From positions 1,054,001 through 1,118,000 of the forward strand of contig CM076847.1 of the NCBI GenBank assembly GCA_039519185.1: 64,000 nucleotides of DNA. Reading direction: 5' to 3'. Shown here piece after piece: positions 42,094-55,327 of this stretch. Position numbers and translations under genes: made by a program. Position 1 is the first letter of the stretch; each line of letters starts with the position of its first letter. Origin of the DNA: Astragalus membranaceus. Taxonomy: Eukaryota > Streptophyta > Magnoliopsida > Fabales > Fabaceae. The notes below the pieces were generated by a model. It ran no database searches. It saw nothing but the letters and a program-made list of their open reading frames with translations, and was not told the origin of the DNA.

Positions 42094-44213
42094 CTAGTAC
42101 TATACTAGTGCATCCGCACGGGCCGATCGCGTTACGTCATACGATTACCTCAAATAGAAACGTTAGTTTGAAATCTCATTAATCTAAAATCAATTGTAAA
42201 ATATAGAGGATGACTTGCATACGGACAGGTGCTGTCGTGTTCTTTTTAGGAATGAATTTAGACAGTATTTAAATAGTCTGAACATTACCCCGTGAAAATA
42301 AAGAAAAATTTAAAGTAGATAAAAAATGAGTTTTAAATAAAAAATTGATAAATATTACAACTAAAAATGTAAAAGTATCATTTAAAAACAATATGTGCAT
42401 TTATCCCGCGTGTTTTTATATATCAGTGTAGTGTTTTTTTATATATGTTTTTTTATATATCAATGTTGTTATCCCATGTTTCTTTATATATCAGTGCAAC
42501 TATCCCGTGTTTTTATATATATCATTGCAATTATCCCCGTATTTTTTTATATATCAATGCAGTTGTCCAGTGTTTTTTTATGTATCAGTGCAGTTATCTC
42601 ATAGTTTCAATTGATTATTTGAGTTGATTAGTAGATTATTGTAGATAGTAAAAGATAGATAGTAGATTACCAATAACAAATATTTATCCCGTGTTTTTTA
42701 TATATCAGTAACAATTATTTGTCATTTTTTAGGTATTAGTGACATATTTGTCGCGTGTGTTTTAAATATTAATCAGTTTAAATAGTCATTAAGCCTTCTT
42801 TTTTTAAGATAATAGTTTTCAAAAACTATAATTATCAATGACAAATATTAATCCCATGTTTTTTTTATTTATCACTGCAGTTATCCTTGTGTTTTTTATA
42901 TATTCGTGTAGCTATCTGGTAGTTTCAATTGATTATTTTAGTTGATAGTAGATTATAGTAGATAGTAAATTTGTTAGATAGTAGATTATCAATAAGAAAT
43001 AATTGTTTTAAATATTAATTAGTAATTTAAATAGTCATTAAGTCTGCTTATTTTTTAGATAGTAGGTTTGTAGTAGTAGGTTTCAAAAATTTTAATTATC
43101 AATAACAAATATTAATCTCGTGTTTTTTTATATATCTGTACAGTTATCTCGTAGTTTCAATTAATTATTTTAGTTGATTAATAGATTATAGTATATAGTA
43201 AATGAGAGATAGTAGATTATCAATAAGAAATATTTATTTTAAATATTAATCAGTAGTTTAAATAGTCATTAAATATTATTGTTTTTTAGATAGTATGTTT
43301 ATAGTAGTCTTCAAAAAATTTAATTATCAATGACAAATATTAATCCTGTGTCTTTTTATATATTTGTGTAGTTATCCCGTGTGTTTTTATATATCATTGC
43401 AGTTATCTCATAGTTTCAATTGATTATTTGAGTTGATTAGTAGATTATAGTAGATTATTGCAGTTATTCCGTGTTTTTATATTAGATTATTTGAGTTGAT
43501 TAGTAGATTATAGTAGATTATTGTAGTTATCACGTGTTTTTTTAGATAGTAGTTTTCCAAAATTATAATTATCAATGGTAAATATTAATTATAAATTGTC
43601 AAAAAAAATTATAAATATCAATGGTAAATATTAATCCCGCGTTTTTTTATATGTCACTGTAGTTATTCCGTGTTTTTTATTTATCAGTGCAGTTATCTCG
43701 TAGTTTTAATTGATTATTTTAGTTGATTAGTATATTATAGTTGATAATAAAAGTTAGATATTAGATTATCAATAAGAGATATTTGTTTTAAATATTAATT
43801 ACTAATTTAAATAGTCATTAAGTCTTCTTGTTTTTTAGATAGTAGGTTTATAGTAGTAGTCTTCACAATTTTTAATTAAAGTAGTGTTTGTATAAATTTA
43901 GAAATTTAGTTAAAAGAATTAAAGCAAAGTGATAAGAGAAAGAATAATTATCTATGGGAAAAGTAAAGTAAAAAGAAAAAAAAAGAGTGTAAAAGAAAAG
44001 TGAAAACGAGGAAAGAGAGTGTAAAAAAAAGAGAAAAAATAAAGAAAGAGAGTGTAATAGAAAAGTGAAAAGTAAGATAGAGAGTGTAAGAATAAAGAGA
44101 AAAAAAATAGAGAGTAGTGACATTTTTACCCTCAAAAATTTGAGGTGTCTTTTAGATAGAATTGGAGTATTGATAAAATCATATGTGATGGATATGTATA
44201 AATGTATAGTAGA
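42094..44213 (-). mobile_element. Non-autonomous Helitron 2
   Basis: Minus strand: starts TCTACTATACATTTATAC, ends with imperfect hairpin CCCGTGCGGATGCACTAG, a 7-nt spacer and CTAG, between A and T. The interior is AT-rich with about five degenerate 230-320-bp repeats (AGTTTCAATTGATTATTT at 42604, 42922, 43152, 43411, 43703) and short TATATATCAGTGCAGTTATC units (42405-42600). No Rep/helicase. Confidence 0.75.
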
Positions 44214-44905
44214 TAAAAAAACTGGCTTTGTGTAAAACAAAATGATATGGGATGTTGACCGGCGCACCCAAGATGCTTTGCAGGGTATTCGTGGGTGAGA
44301 CTCACGAATTCAATTCGTGGGAAACATCATTTTCCAAAAAAATAATGGGTGGTGGACCATTTGACTGACCAATCAAAAAAAAACTCGGGAATATTTCACA
44401 ATGAAGCGGCCGCTACAACCAGCATTTCCCATTCGTTCACTTCGTACATGAACACATTCATAGTGTTCTTCATTTTATTTGTTTTTGTTTTAAAGGATCA
44501 AACAAAAACAGATATTAAAGATAAATGACTGAAGTAAAAAAAAAAAAAAAACAAAACTACGAAAAAAAAGATAAATGACCAAATAAAAATTTGGTCAAAG
44601 ATAAATGACCAAATAAATGACAATTTAGTCAATTTAATTTTAAAAACGCATTTCGTTCGCAGCTATGCTATACATAGCCTCTTCGTGAAATTCCACAACC
44701 TTTATTATTACTCTTATATAAAAATAAAGCGGCACAAATCACGGGGGATATTTCTCTAGAGGTTTCAGAAACTCGGGAATCAAAAAATGGGTGGTGGACC
44801 ATTGACTGGCCAATCAAAAAAACTCGGGAATATTTCACGAAGAACCGGCCGCCACAACTAGCATTTCCCTTTCGTTCAATTCGTACATGAACGCCTTCGT
44901 ATGAT
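44214..44905. other. Duplicated intergenic block with a foldback end
   Basis: 44450-44740 repeats 41640-41960 (foldback end plus flank, with GCATTTCGTTCGCAGCTA). 44345-44450 repeats 44775-44900 (ACTCGGGAATATTTCAC ... CATTTCCCATTCGTTCA). No gene. Confidence 0.65.
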
Positions 44906-45706
44906 TGACAATTTGATTCATGAAGAAATTATATATAGATTTTCCATTAAAAGAAGGAAACCCCACATTCTCCATTTACCCAATCTCATACAGATGAAAA
45001 TGACAAAATTATGTAATAAACGTAAAGAATAAAACAGTAGAGATAGAGCGGGCCGAAGTAAATATATCAGGAACACAAATACAATAAAGAAAATGAGAAA
45101 TCGAATGTCCAGGATAAAGAATAAATGTATACAAGTAAAGTAAATCCACATTGATATATCCCAAAAGCTCTTACGAAGCCATTTTCTATACCCTATCAAA
45201 ATCTTCAGCAAGTGAAAGCCCTGGTTTGTTCACCAGTTCACGAAGCCAATAATTCATGCATGTCTTTCTGAAACCTCTAGAGAAATACTTTCGGAGGAAA
45301 GCTTCCCAGAAAGGCAGCAATAAGTTTTTTAACTTTATTATGACTTTAAACTGTGTGGACCATTACGACAATAAATCACCCAAAAATATTCTTTGACAAT
45401 TCCTGCAATATGCATACAAATGATAGGATTGTTTAAGGCATAAAATGGATCATAAAACACTAGAATGGGATATTTGAATAGAGAAAAATATGATATTTAA
45501 TCTGCACTACGCATACAGGAATTACTTTGGCTAAAAATACTAATGTAAATTAATTCAACAGAGCAGAAAAATTAATTCAATATAGAAGCAAAAATCATTC
45601 AACAGGTCAAGAAACTATTTTATCCAAAAAATAAAATTAGTTAACCATAATTTTGTAGAGGCAACTACAATAAAAATGAAGAAAAAAAAACATACAGTAG
45701 GCCAAT

Positions 45707-48700
45707 CTAGGTGGGAAGAAGTGGCTGTCTCTCATCATGCCCTACTCGATGAGTGGCCTGAAAATTTGTATATTAACCACAAAACAAGCAATCAGTTGAA
45801 TTCATAAGAAACACTCGAATATAAAACAATATGGTGACAATCCACACCTCCTCATTTGCTCCAGCTGCCATATTTATAAAGGATTCCTTTGACCTGGAAC
45901 GAACACAAGCATTTGTTATTGCAAAAGGAAGAAGGAAATGGGATTCCTTTCGAAAGTTTTCGTGGCATATGGCAATTTAAAAATACAAAATATCCAACAA
46001 CTAAAACTTTTAAAAACATTGAAGCCGTAATAGGAATAATTTTTATCTCCTCCTCCCCAAAATAAGCATGTGGCTAATTCAACCTCACATAAAGTCTGGT
46101 CTGGCTATATCAAACATATAAACCAACAAATTTATGCAGCCCAAAATTAAGTAGATGCCCATGTCAATGATATCACTGTCCATTATCAAAAAGGAAAATT
46201 CTGAGATCTGAGAAGAAATTAGTTAGCACCTCCGTTTGTCATCAACATCAGCAAGTTCCAGCACACCATTCTGTTCATCCCTGACTTTTGACAGCGGCGA
46301 AAAGAACTGTAATGAAAATAAGCAGAGTGTAATACCAAAAGAAATGACAATCGGCTAAATTGTTTTTTCGCTCCACAAAAAATGACTTATTTCTCTGACG
46401 GTCTTAGTTACAAATCATAATCTTCCAAATTCAATTTACCTGGTGCATTGAGATGAATACAATAGAAATTCCGATAAGAAAGTTCATTGTTAATTTATGT
46501 CCAAATAGTGCAGCAGATGCAATTCCAGTAAAGATTGTTGCAACTGTTGATGAGTACTTCTTCAAAATTGTATCTGCAGCATATTAAATGGGTTATTGAT
46601 AGAAAGGACAAATAATGTGGCCATCTACAATAGATTAGGCGATGCAATGGAAAAAGTAAATATAATCTGAATTATTTACCTGCATATTTGAAGAAAAAAG
46701 AGGATAATATCCCTTGGGCGGCATTGTTTGCAATCAATAGAATAGTGGCTTTTGAATGGCCTTCTAGGATATCAAAGCTGCTAGGACCTGAAACATTTGA
46801 AAAGCAATATTATATCAGTTAATAATTTGAGCATTAGATAAAGCAACACACAGAACAGAACTAAACCATCAATAATTCAACTATTTAATAGTGAAGGAGT
46901 CTGTTTATATATAGCCCTTAAAGTGTCTTGACATGTGGAAATGACATGGTAGCATTTCAACCCAAATAAGAATCAGAACCCTCATTTGTGTTGAATTCTA
47001 AACAGCTTTTGAATTCACCATTGGCATTCCCCCCACAGCACCAAGATTTGAGCTTTGATACCGGTTGATAGAACCCAATAACTTATTTGAGAAAATAGGG
47101 AAGAATTCCTCTTGATACAAAACAATATAACAGATACTTGTGGATCAGATAAACTCCCACTTGTTCAAAAGCCCCAACAGTTTCTCAAATGACAAGATAA
47201 CCTCCCCTAACCTGTTCTCCTTATTTATACACTTCATTACCCAGTTGGCTCCCAGCTCCCTAGCAAATCGACTAACTAACCAGGGTACTATCAACAACAC
47301 ATGACCAGAATTATAAGACATCAACCTTATCATTACACCAAGATTCACCCTTTTGGTTTCAGACTACTGCAAGAGCAAATAAAACCAGGAATTTAATGGG
47401 TTGGCAAGTAATGGATCGTTCTGTACTCTTGAGACATACTATTCCAGTTCTTAGAACTTGAATTTCATCTGGTTTAATTGGAAAGGGATTAAACTAGAGA
47501 TTAAGAGTTCACCTTTTAGGGAAAAACAATCGGTATATTGTTTTATTTTACAATTCAACTCAAACAAAGCATGCATATTTTTAGAAAAAAAATTGTTCTT
47601 CAATTGCAACCCTGTATAAAACGTCTACTAATATCCAGAAATTAGAGATTCATTTTCTCACCTTTGATAACAACAGTTCCAAGTATTCCAAGAAAATTGA
47701 ACATAGCTCCATACCCATACAAAAATAAGTTCTGTAAATCAAAAAAAAAGAGAATCAACATATACAATATAAAAAATTGAAGTACTAAAAGTATCCACAC
47801 CACTAAAGTGCAGCTATTGAAACTGGCCATTTATTTTATTTTACTTCATTGTTGGCTTCCAGGATGTCAAAATGATTGATTCTTCTAGTTAGTTTGTTTC
47901 TTAAGTTTCGTCTATTATCTGTTGATTTTTTTTCGTTTCATACAATGACATTACGTTTCCAATATAATCTGTAAACATTTCAATTTCTGATTAAGTATAT
48001 GTGTGTCTACATACATGAGCACACAAACTAGACACTAATTAAATTGTTGATCAAAATATATGAAAAGCCAGAACTCAAAGAAATCAACATAGTAACAGTC
48101 TGATGTTAGGAGATGATAACTATAATTCCATAAAGAAACAGAAATTTTAACTCATTAAAACATTTCCAGGATTTCATAAAAATGTGATCTCTTTATGAAC
48201 TTTTTTTCAAATTTTGCATACTTCACCTGAAGATATATGCTTGTATCATATTGGCTTTTCAAAGCATACTCATTATAAACAGAGGCCATTGACGGAACCG
48301 TGACCTGCAAAATAATTCTAAGGTTTTAATTCAACAAATAAAAGGGAGTCTTAATAGATAAAAGTACAGAATGAATAACCAAAATTACTTTGAAAATGAA
48401 ATGATTGCATAATAATAATCAGTGTACCAACAGAACAAATAACAAACATGACTTACAAAGACAAACGTATAAACATATGCACCCATTGTGACGGGAAGAC
48501 CCAAAGCTGTAGTTCCTTCGGGTAAAGATCGTAGCTGATTAACACTTATACCAATGAGCAACAGAGCAAGGGCTTCCCACTGTAGCAAAAGAATAAATCA
48601 ATTTCCAGCTATATAAAATTAATAAAAGCAAATGGAATTTATATAAGGATTTCAACTTGTTAAATTCAATAGTGAAGAGCTAAATAATGCTAGGAGTACC

Positions 48701-51700
48701 TCTCATATTCCTATTTCCTATAGACGTGACAGATCTTATGAACTAACCTGAATGATGGAAAACCGGCGCTTCATAATCACCTTTAACAAAAGTGCTATTA
48801 CTAAAACCTGAAACACGCACAGTTAACAGCTAACCATTAAAAACATATCCAACTTCAGCAAACGATCAAGAGAAGTATTTCCAATTGTTTCAGGAAACTA
48901 TTATTAGAAAAACAACATAAAAGAATAGAAAGTAAAAAGTAAAAATTAATGGAGAGGCATCCATCAATGGCTCAAAACTTGAGAGGCATCCATCAACGGT
49001 GCCATATTTGGTTGACAAGAATACTGATTTCCATTCATAAAGTACAGTGAACGAGAAATTACCTTCAAATTACTTAACATCTTCACAGTAGCAGGATTAA
49101 AATATAGCTGCAAGAAATGTGAAATCAACCCGTAAGTTACCTCACTAAGACAGCCATGTACATATATCAGTATCATATGGACGCATGAGCAACAATAGAA
49201 TTTATCAGCTCATCATAAGGAGCAATAATGAAATTACAGGTATTAGATGGAAAATTAAGAGAGAGAGAAGACCCATGAATCATATTTGATCTGAAAGAAA
49301 ATAGATGTGTGTACAGTACAATCCCAGCAGGATGAGATAATTAACAAAATATATAAGCCCAATACTCTAACATGCAATAAATCCACAGCACAGGCACCAA
49401 CTACAAATATGTACACCACCCACGCCTATCCACTTGGGAGAAAATCTCATGACTAAAACAAGAAGTTGCCAATCCTCGAGCCTTACAGGTGCATATCAAA
49501 CATAAAGGCAGATATTTAATGATAACATTATAGCCTGGAACCTTGTATATGCATTATCTATGGAATAATTCTATATACCTGCATGGTAAACTTCAGATAG
49601 TTGTTTATAGCATACAGAAATGCTGGAACGGCAAGAAGGACATTGCTGCGAGCTGCCTACAAGAGACAATATTACCACATAAAGAATAACCATCAAAAAC
49701 TATTGGAAAAATCTGGCATTTAGCATTTTGGAATTGTTTAATTTCAAATATATATAAACAAAAGACTTGAAGAAACTTAAAGACAAGATGCTCTCCCATA
49801 TTCCATATTCCATATTCAATGTAGACATTTTTTTATAGGCAAATGTTAGTGGTTAGTAATTAGTTAAGGGGGGTGAGAGAATGTTAGTTTCCAGGATTTG
49901 AACCAGGACATCCTCCTTCAAACTCCTTCATGTAGACACGATTCATATGAAGCACAACTTATCTAGTCAGTAGTCAATATCAAGAATCTAAGATGAAAAG
50001 TAAGAATGAACACTAGGATACGTATATTATACTCTAAGATAGCATTGTAATTGATGATTCTTTTATTACTATTATTATTATTATCATCATCATTATCTTT
50101 ATTACTATTATTATCCTAAATAAAACAACTTGAACTGGGTAGTCAAGCTCAGTCTCAAGAAGCAGGCAACCTCTACCTAGCAAATGCAAAACACTGAAGA
50201 AATATCCTAAGTGTGTTTGGATTTTACTGAAACCACGGTGGAATCCCACGTTGAGCCAAAATCTACAACTAGTAGTTCCTTTTGGCCGCAAGTTTGACAA
50301 GTTTGGACGCAGTTCCAAATGTATAGTAATCAGAAAACCTAAGTGATATGTGGTCTTCGCTCTTTTAATTTAAATATAAACTCATGCAAAATTAATATAA
50401 GAACTCGTAATACCTGCATGAATGTAGAAATTGAAAGAAGAGGCTTCTCCCCAACTTTTTGATTCCTAGCCTGCGCACACAATCAAACCTTAGAGAATGG
50501 CAAGATACACACTCCATGAAATTTTCTAGATCCGAATTCTTCAACATTAAATCATCAGTTCTTATATGCTTCTAAGATTAAGTTTATCTTTTCATACTTT
50601 ATGGGTTTTCAGTATTTTCACAGCCCAAGGTAAAGATCTTGGTTTCGTGCTCGAGTTTTATGCCACTCATGTCTTACTGGCTCTTATTTTAATGTCCATC
50701 TGATCTTTACTCGTTTAGAATCATTTGAAGCCTAAAACTTTATATTTTTTGTAAATTAGGACTCCACTTCTTATAATGCTTATAAGTTGGGAAAAACTCA
50801 TTCCATATGGATAAAGCTTCTCACAAGAGCAATGATGATTCCATAAGCAAGACGAGTCTCTTATTCACTGTGAAAAGTAATCAGCCTAGAATGTGATGCC
50901 TAAGGAGTTCTGGGTGGGTGAAAACCTTGCACAATATATTACAACTGTTTTTTCAAGACCTGGAAGCCTAAATTCAATTTCAGAGAAACTAAACAACAAG
51001 CCGTTGGCCCCGTCCACTTCATCACCTGAAAACAACTCAAACCCGAAGGCGCCCTCGATAAACATTCGGCACGCCTAGTTTCTTGCCATCAATGACCAAA
51101 AAAACCCAAACCTAGACTTTCAAACTTTGGTTCTGTTACTGTCTACTTGCAAAGATAAATGACAGATCCATAGCCTGACATTCATTATGGAGTAACTCTA
51201 ACCTTTTGTGAACCATCTACTAAAGTAAGTAACTCTGTAACTCAGAAAATGATCATGCTAAACCAACAAATATATATTTTGAAGTCATAAATTCTAATAC
51301 TCTATCACCCTTAACCACGGAAAATCAGGGGATGTCCTGCTCTCACCACAATAAGCTACTTCTTACTAGACACATGCTTCGATTGTATGTAGTCTAAAAC
51401 TAAAAGACAGAATATATTTGAATATAGCCAAAGAAAAAGTGATCATTTACCTGGAGTAGAAGCATAACGATAGCAAAGAAAACCTTTGTGATCTCTGTCA
51501 AAAAATTAACACTAATTGGGCTAAAATTGAATTTCCCATCCACCTTGGACATATAGACTAGAATAGGCTGCCAAATAAAAAGAAATAAAACATGTCAACC
51601 ACTAAACAACAAGCATACAGGTTTGGCATGAAATACCATGTTAACAACAAACGACTTTCTAATCTACATTAGAGTATTAGATTATCCAACGTCTAGAAGT

Positions 51701-52441
51701 TAAAGTTTAGATCTGCATGTCAAAGAAATGCAACATGCAAGTGAAGCAATTGTTTGAGGATTGTAAAAATATATGTGCTACATCATAATCATCACCCCAA
51801 GTTTCTATTTGTAATCACATAGCAGAAGTCAAACTTTTACAGCTCAATCCTTTCTCCTAAAGACTTGGAGTCCAGCGCCCTATATATTCCTAACAAGTAA
51901 CACTTCATTAGATTGACATGCATGATAGTCCTCTTAATAAGGTAAATCATCATTTTTAAATGCAGATGAAATATACTGATGCGGGCCATAATTCAAAGTC
52001 TGACACGGAGGGAGTTAGGTTGGGTTAGCAACAGGAAAGGCCTGCCATTGTGAACTGACTAGTTCACATGAATAATTTAGAGGGCCAGTGTGTACATGGG
52101 AAGGGAACATGCCATGTATTCATTTGCAAGTCATCACAGTTTAGCAGAGGGAATTTTCTTCTCTGACTTGGACCCGATATCATGATTTGGAAGACTGAAA
52201 ATCACTTTTAGGTTTTAACTCACTTCTCCATTAAGATTTGAGAGGGAAATTTCAATCAAGAGATGATGATCACCTGGAAACCAACTAACATACAGTCACC
52301 ACCAACCAATAAGATGTTGAGCACACGTTGCTTGGATGTTACCCTACTCTTGTGACTATCATAAGCCCTTGATATAGTTTTGGAGGCGGGCGATACCAAT
52401 TTGGAATGGCAAACACTGCATTCTATCATCCCGTTCTTCAT
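45707..52441 (-). CDS. CMP-sialic acid transporter-like nucleotide-sugar transporter, 14 coding exons
   Basis: Exons 52441-52274, 51567-51451, 50470-50414, 49656-49579, 49107-49063, 48807-48748, 48579-48457, 48304-48227, 47731-47662, 46787-46680, 46573-46440, 46306-46230, 45893-45848 and 45757-45707 sum to 1212 nt, 403 residues, all with GT/AG borders and a kept frame. It starts MKNGMIECSVCHSKL and has family blocks LYFNPATVKMLSNLK, EALALLLIGISVNQLRSLP, NLFLYGYGAMFNFLGILGT and ILKKYSSTVATIFTGIASA, ending in DERQPLLPT. These match the plant CMP-sialic-acid-transporter-like (UDP-galactose transporter-related) family of multi-pass Golgi membrane proteins that exchange nucleotide sugars for nucleoside monophosphates. 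The substrate in plants is uncertain. The ATG was chosen by family fit. An AATAAA-like signal is near 45338 (minus). The introns hold one SINE and simple repeats. Confidence 0.93.
49828..49929 (-). mobile_element. Reverse-orientation SINE in an intron of the transporter gene
   Basis: GGATTTGAACCAGGACATCC is the inverted B-box region of the same family as 2270 and 11903. Target duplication ATGTAGACA (49819-49827, 49930-49938). Confidence 0.8.
50061..50115. repeat. ATT/ATC-rich trinucleotide tract
   Basis: Imperfect (ATT)n with ATC variants inside an intron of the transporter gene. Confidence 0.85.
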
Positions 52442-53014
52442 GTAAATATTCCCACCCTATAATAGTCTGAAGAACTCGATCTGAAAATGGAATCAACAAA
52501 AGCATACGCATTAAAAACTCTTGTATACATCATCATCATCCGTAATTGAACAAAAGAAATGGCTAATCGCTAATAAAATACAATTAAAAATACAAACGAA
52601 CAGATCTTGTTCTACAGATACAGCTAAACAGATCATTTAAAAACGAAATTAAATACGAAATTAAACAGAAAACAGAGATCCCCTACGGTAACCGAAAGTA
52701 TGAACAAAATCAAACATCATACGCATAAGCAGAGCTGAGATCTTGCAGAGAATAGAACCAAAAAAGAACACCGACAAAACATGAGAACGCATCAAGTATA
52801 GAAATTCGGATTTGAGGAAACAAAAACAAACCTAGATCGAGTTCAAGACGAGCATTGACGGAAAGACGATTTGATCTGCAGCTGACGGAACGTGATTTGG
52901 AGTGACTGAATTGAGATTTGAGCGGGAGAGAGTAAGAAGTAGAAACCGATATGGAATTCACTGCTTCCTTTGTATAAATGGAAATGGAATTCGAGTTTAA
53001 GATATGCGAAGAAT

Positions 53015-53018
<4 letters not shown>
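52442..53018 (-). promoter_or_regulatory. 5' leader of the transporter gene, with a non-coding exon and overlapping upstream ORF
   Basis: Upstream of the ATG, an acceptor TTTTCAG precedes ATCGAGTTCTTCAG (near 52483), and a donor GATCTAG|GTTTG (near 52832) closes a first exon. That exon has an ATG at 52961 reading MNSISVSTSYSLPLKSQFSH and continuing Ser/Arg-rich. Spliced, this frame reads past the main ATG in a different frame, so it would be an overlapping upstream ORF. Confidence 0.5.

Positions 53019-53058
<40 letters not shown>
53019..53058. repeat. (AG)n microsatellite in the transporter promoter or leader
   Basis: About 20 AG units some 60 bp upstream of the first-exon ATG at 52961. On the transcribed strand it is (CT)n, common in plant leaders and core promoters. 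Confidence 0.95.
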
Positions 53059-53061
<3 letters not shown>

Positions 53062-53767
53062 ACTGCGTTTTGTTGTTGTGAATCGTAAGATTGGAAAGAA
53101 CGTTATATGCCTGCTTTTATTTATTCGCTTTCAATACACACAAAAACTTTACTACTTACCAAAAAAATAGACACGAAAAGTTCGTGCAGTGTTGTGTTAG
53201 ATTAGATGTGAGTCACGCGAGCCAATGACGTGTCAGGATTGTGAGGAAACAAAGTGGAGTCAAAGGGGAATTTCATTTCTATAGTTTGGTGATGGATGGA
53301 TTCATCACTCCTTATTATATTACGCACGAAATTATGTAGCCATTTTTTTCAGCTTGGACGTTTCTTTCGCTTCAGTTTGCAGTGTTGTTCTGAGCCTTCT
53401 GTGTCAACCAAAATTTACAATAATACTCCATACTAATAGACAAATACTTGTGAGGCAATGCTAGTGATTTATATACCAAAACTTATGTATGTAAAGTTTA
53501 TAACAATCAGAAAAACCAACCTTATTAGGCTGAATATTTTCGTAGTAACTCGAATTCGAATTTAAGTTGTATGTAAATTCATACATTACTATCCAAAAAT
53601 AAAATAACTAGTTAAAAATAGGTATAATAATAAGATTTTTTTTTTTGACAACAGGTATAATAATAAGATATGATTACTCCAAAAATAGAACAAAAATTTT
53701 AAATAAAATATAATAATAAGTCATTGACATCAATAGTTTAGTAATGTCCTGTTTTTTGATGCAGTAA
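53059..53767. other. Intergenic DNA upstream of the transporter gene
   Basis: AT-rich; contains a CCAATGACGTGTCA word at 53222 (ACGT core) that could serve the transporter promoter. No gene or repeat family recognised. Confidence 0.5.
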
Positions 53768-54533
53768 CTAGAAGTATACTCGTGCATACGCACGAGTAAT
53801 ATCATAATTCTTGTATAGATAAATTTAGACTGAATTCAATTAAAATAATTTTTTCAAGTTGTTAAGAAATGAAGTTTCATAACTTTAAAATAAATTCTTT
53901 TTTTGACTTTTTTTATCATTACTAAATACATGCAACATTTTGTGTCAAATGCATAATATAAAATCATTATTCTAATAACGTGTAACGTTCCACCATAAAA
54001 AATTAACACTAATGAAATTATAGCAGCAACATGTAATGTTTATCCGTTGAAACTAAAAAAAAACTTTTCGATAATATCTGGTATTTTCTTGTCGCGGCTC
54101 AAACAACATGTTCATTTATAATAAATAAAACATCGTTAAGTAATGACCAATCATATAGTAGTAATGTAGCTCCCATCGCAAATAAATATACGACTTTATT
54201 TTTTTTTTGACAAACACGAATTACATTTTACCAGCAGGAAAATTATACCATGTTACATTTTTCAGTTGTAAGTAAAACAAATATTTTGACAATGTGTAAT
54301 GTTTACCCGTTGAAATTAAAAAATGTATTTACACCTGTTGTAATGCTTACCCTTGAAACTAAAAAATAAAATATAAAAAATAATTTTTTCCGACAATATC
54401 TAGTATTTTCTTATCACGGTTCAAAAGCAAAATGTTCATTTATAAAAAATTTGATCAAATAGATTGTAGATAGAGATTTTAGTAGTTAGTGTCTTCATTA
54501 AATAGATAATAAATAGATTAAAAAATTGAAATG

Positions 54534-54576
<43 letters not shown>

Positions 54577-54827
54577 GAAAATGGTAAGAGAGAGAGAGAG
54601 AAAAGGGCAAAGTGAGTTTTAAATGTGAAATAAAAAAGTTAAGAGATGATATATGAAAGTGGAACCCACAAAAGATAAAAAATGAGATAATAATTTTGAA
54701 TGACATATTTGGCCTTAAAAAGTGAATTCTATAATTTGGTAGTTTGGTATTTTTTATAGTGGTTGAATTGATTTAATAGAAAAATAGATTAAATAGATAA
54801 TAGAGAGATTAGAACAAATTGAATTGT

Positions 54828-54872
<45 letters not shown>

Positions 54873-55327
54873 GAGGAGAGAGATAGAAAGAAAATTGAGA
54901 AAGATATGAGTGAGAGAGAGGAAAGAAAAAAGTGAGTTTTAAATGGGAGATAAAAAATTAAGAGATGATATGAAAAGGTGAGACTTGCAAAAGATAAAAT
55001 TTGAGATAGAATAATTTGGAATGATATATTTGTCTTCAAAAAGTGGAGTTTAGAAAATAGATAGTTCAATATTTTTAATAGTGGTTAAATGATTAAAGAG
55101 ATAAATTGATTAAATAAATAATTGATTGATAGAAGTGAGAAGAGAAATGAAAAGTGAGGTAGGTGTCATGAAATGAAAAAGTGTGCAATGGGCAATCTCT
55201 TTTTTTTAAAGTTAAAAAGTATTAGTTTAATAATATGTAAGGACATATTTGTCCTCCAAATAGGAAAATTTTATAAGGGTAAAATAGTAATTCAAACATT
55301 CCCCTATTTTCTTATATTGCTAGTAGA
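53768..55327 (-). mobile_element. Non-autonomous Helitron 3
   Basis: Minus strand: starts TCTACTAGCAATATAAG, ends with perfect hairpin CTCGTGCGTATGCACGAG, spacer TATACTT and CTAG, between A and T. The interior has a ~290-bp tandem pair beginning with GA tracts (54520 and 54815), and another pair sharing GTAATGTTTA(T/C)CCGTTGAAA (54029, 54297). No Rep/helicase. Confidence 0.82.

Noticed and set aside
44249..44335. tRNA-like words around GGGTGAGACTCACGAATTCAA
   Set aside because: A short palindrome, but no A-box, tail or target duplication could be defined.
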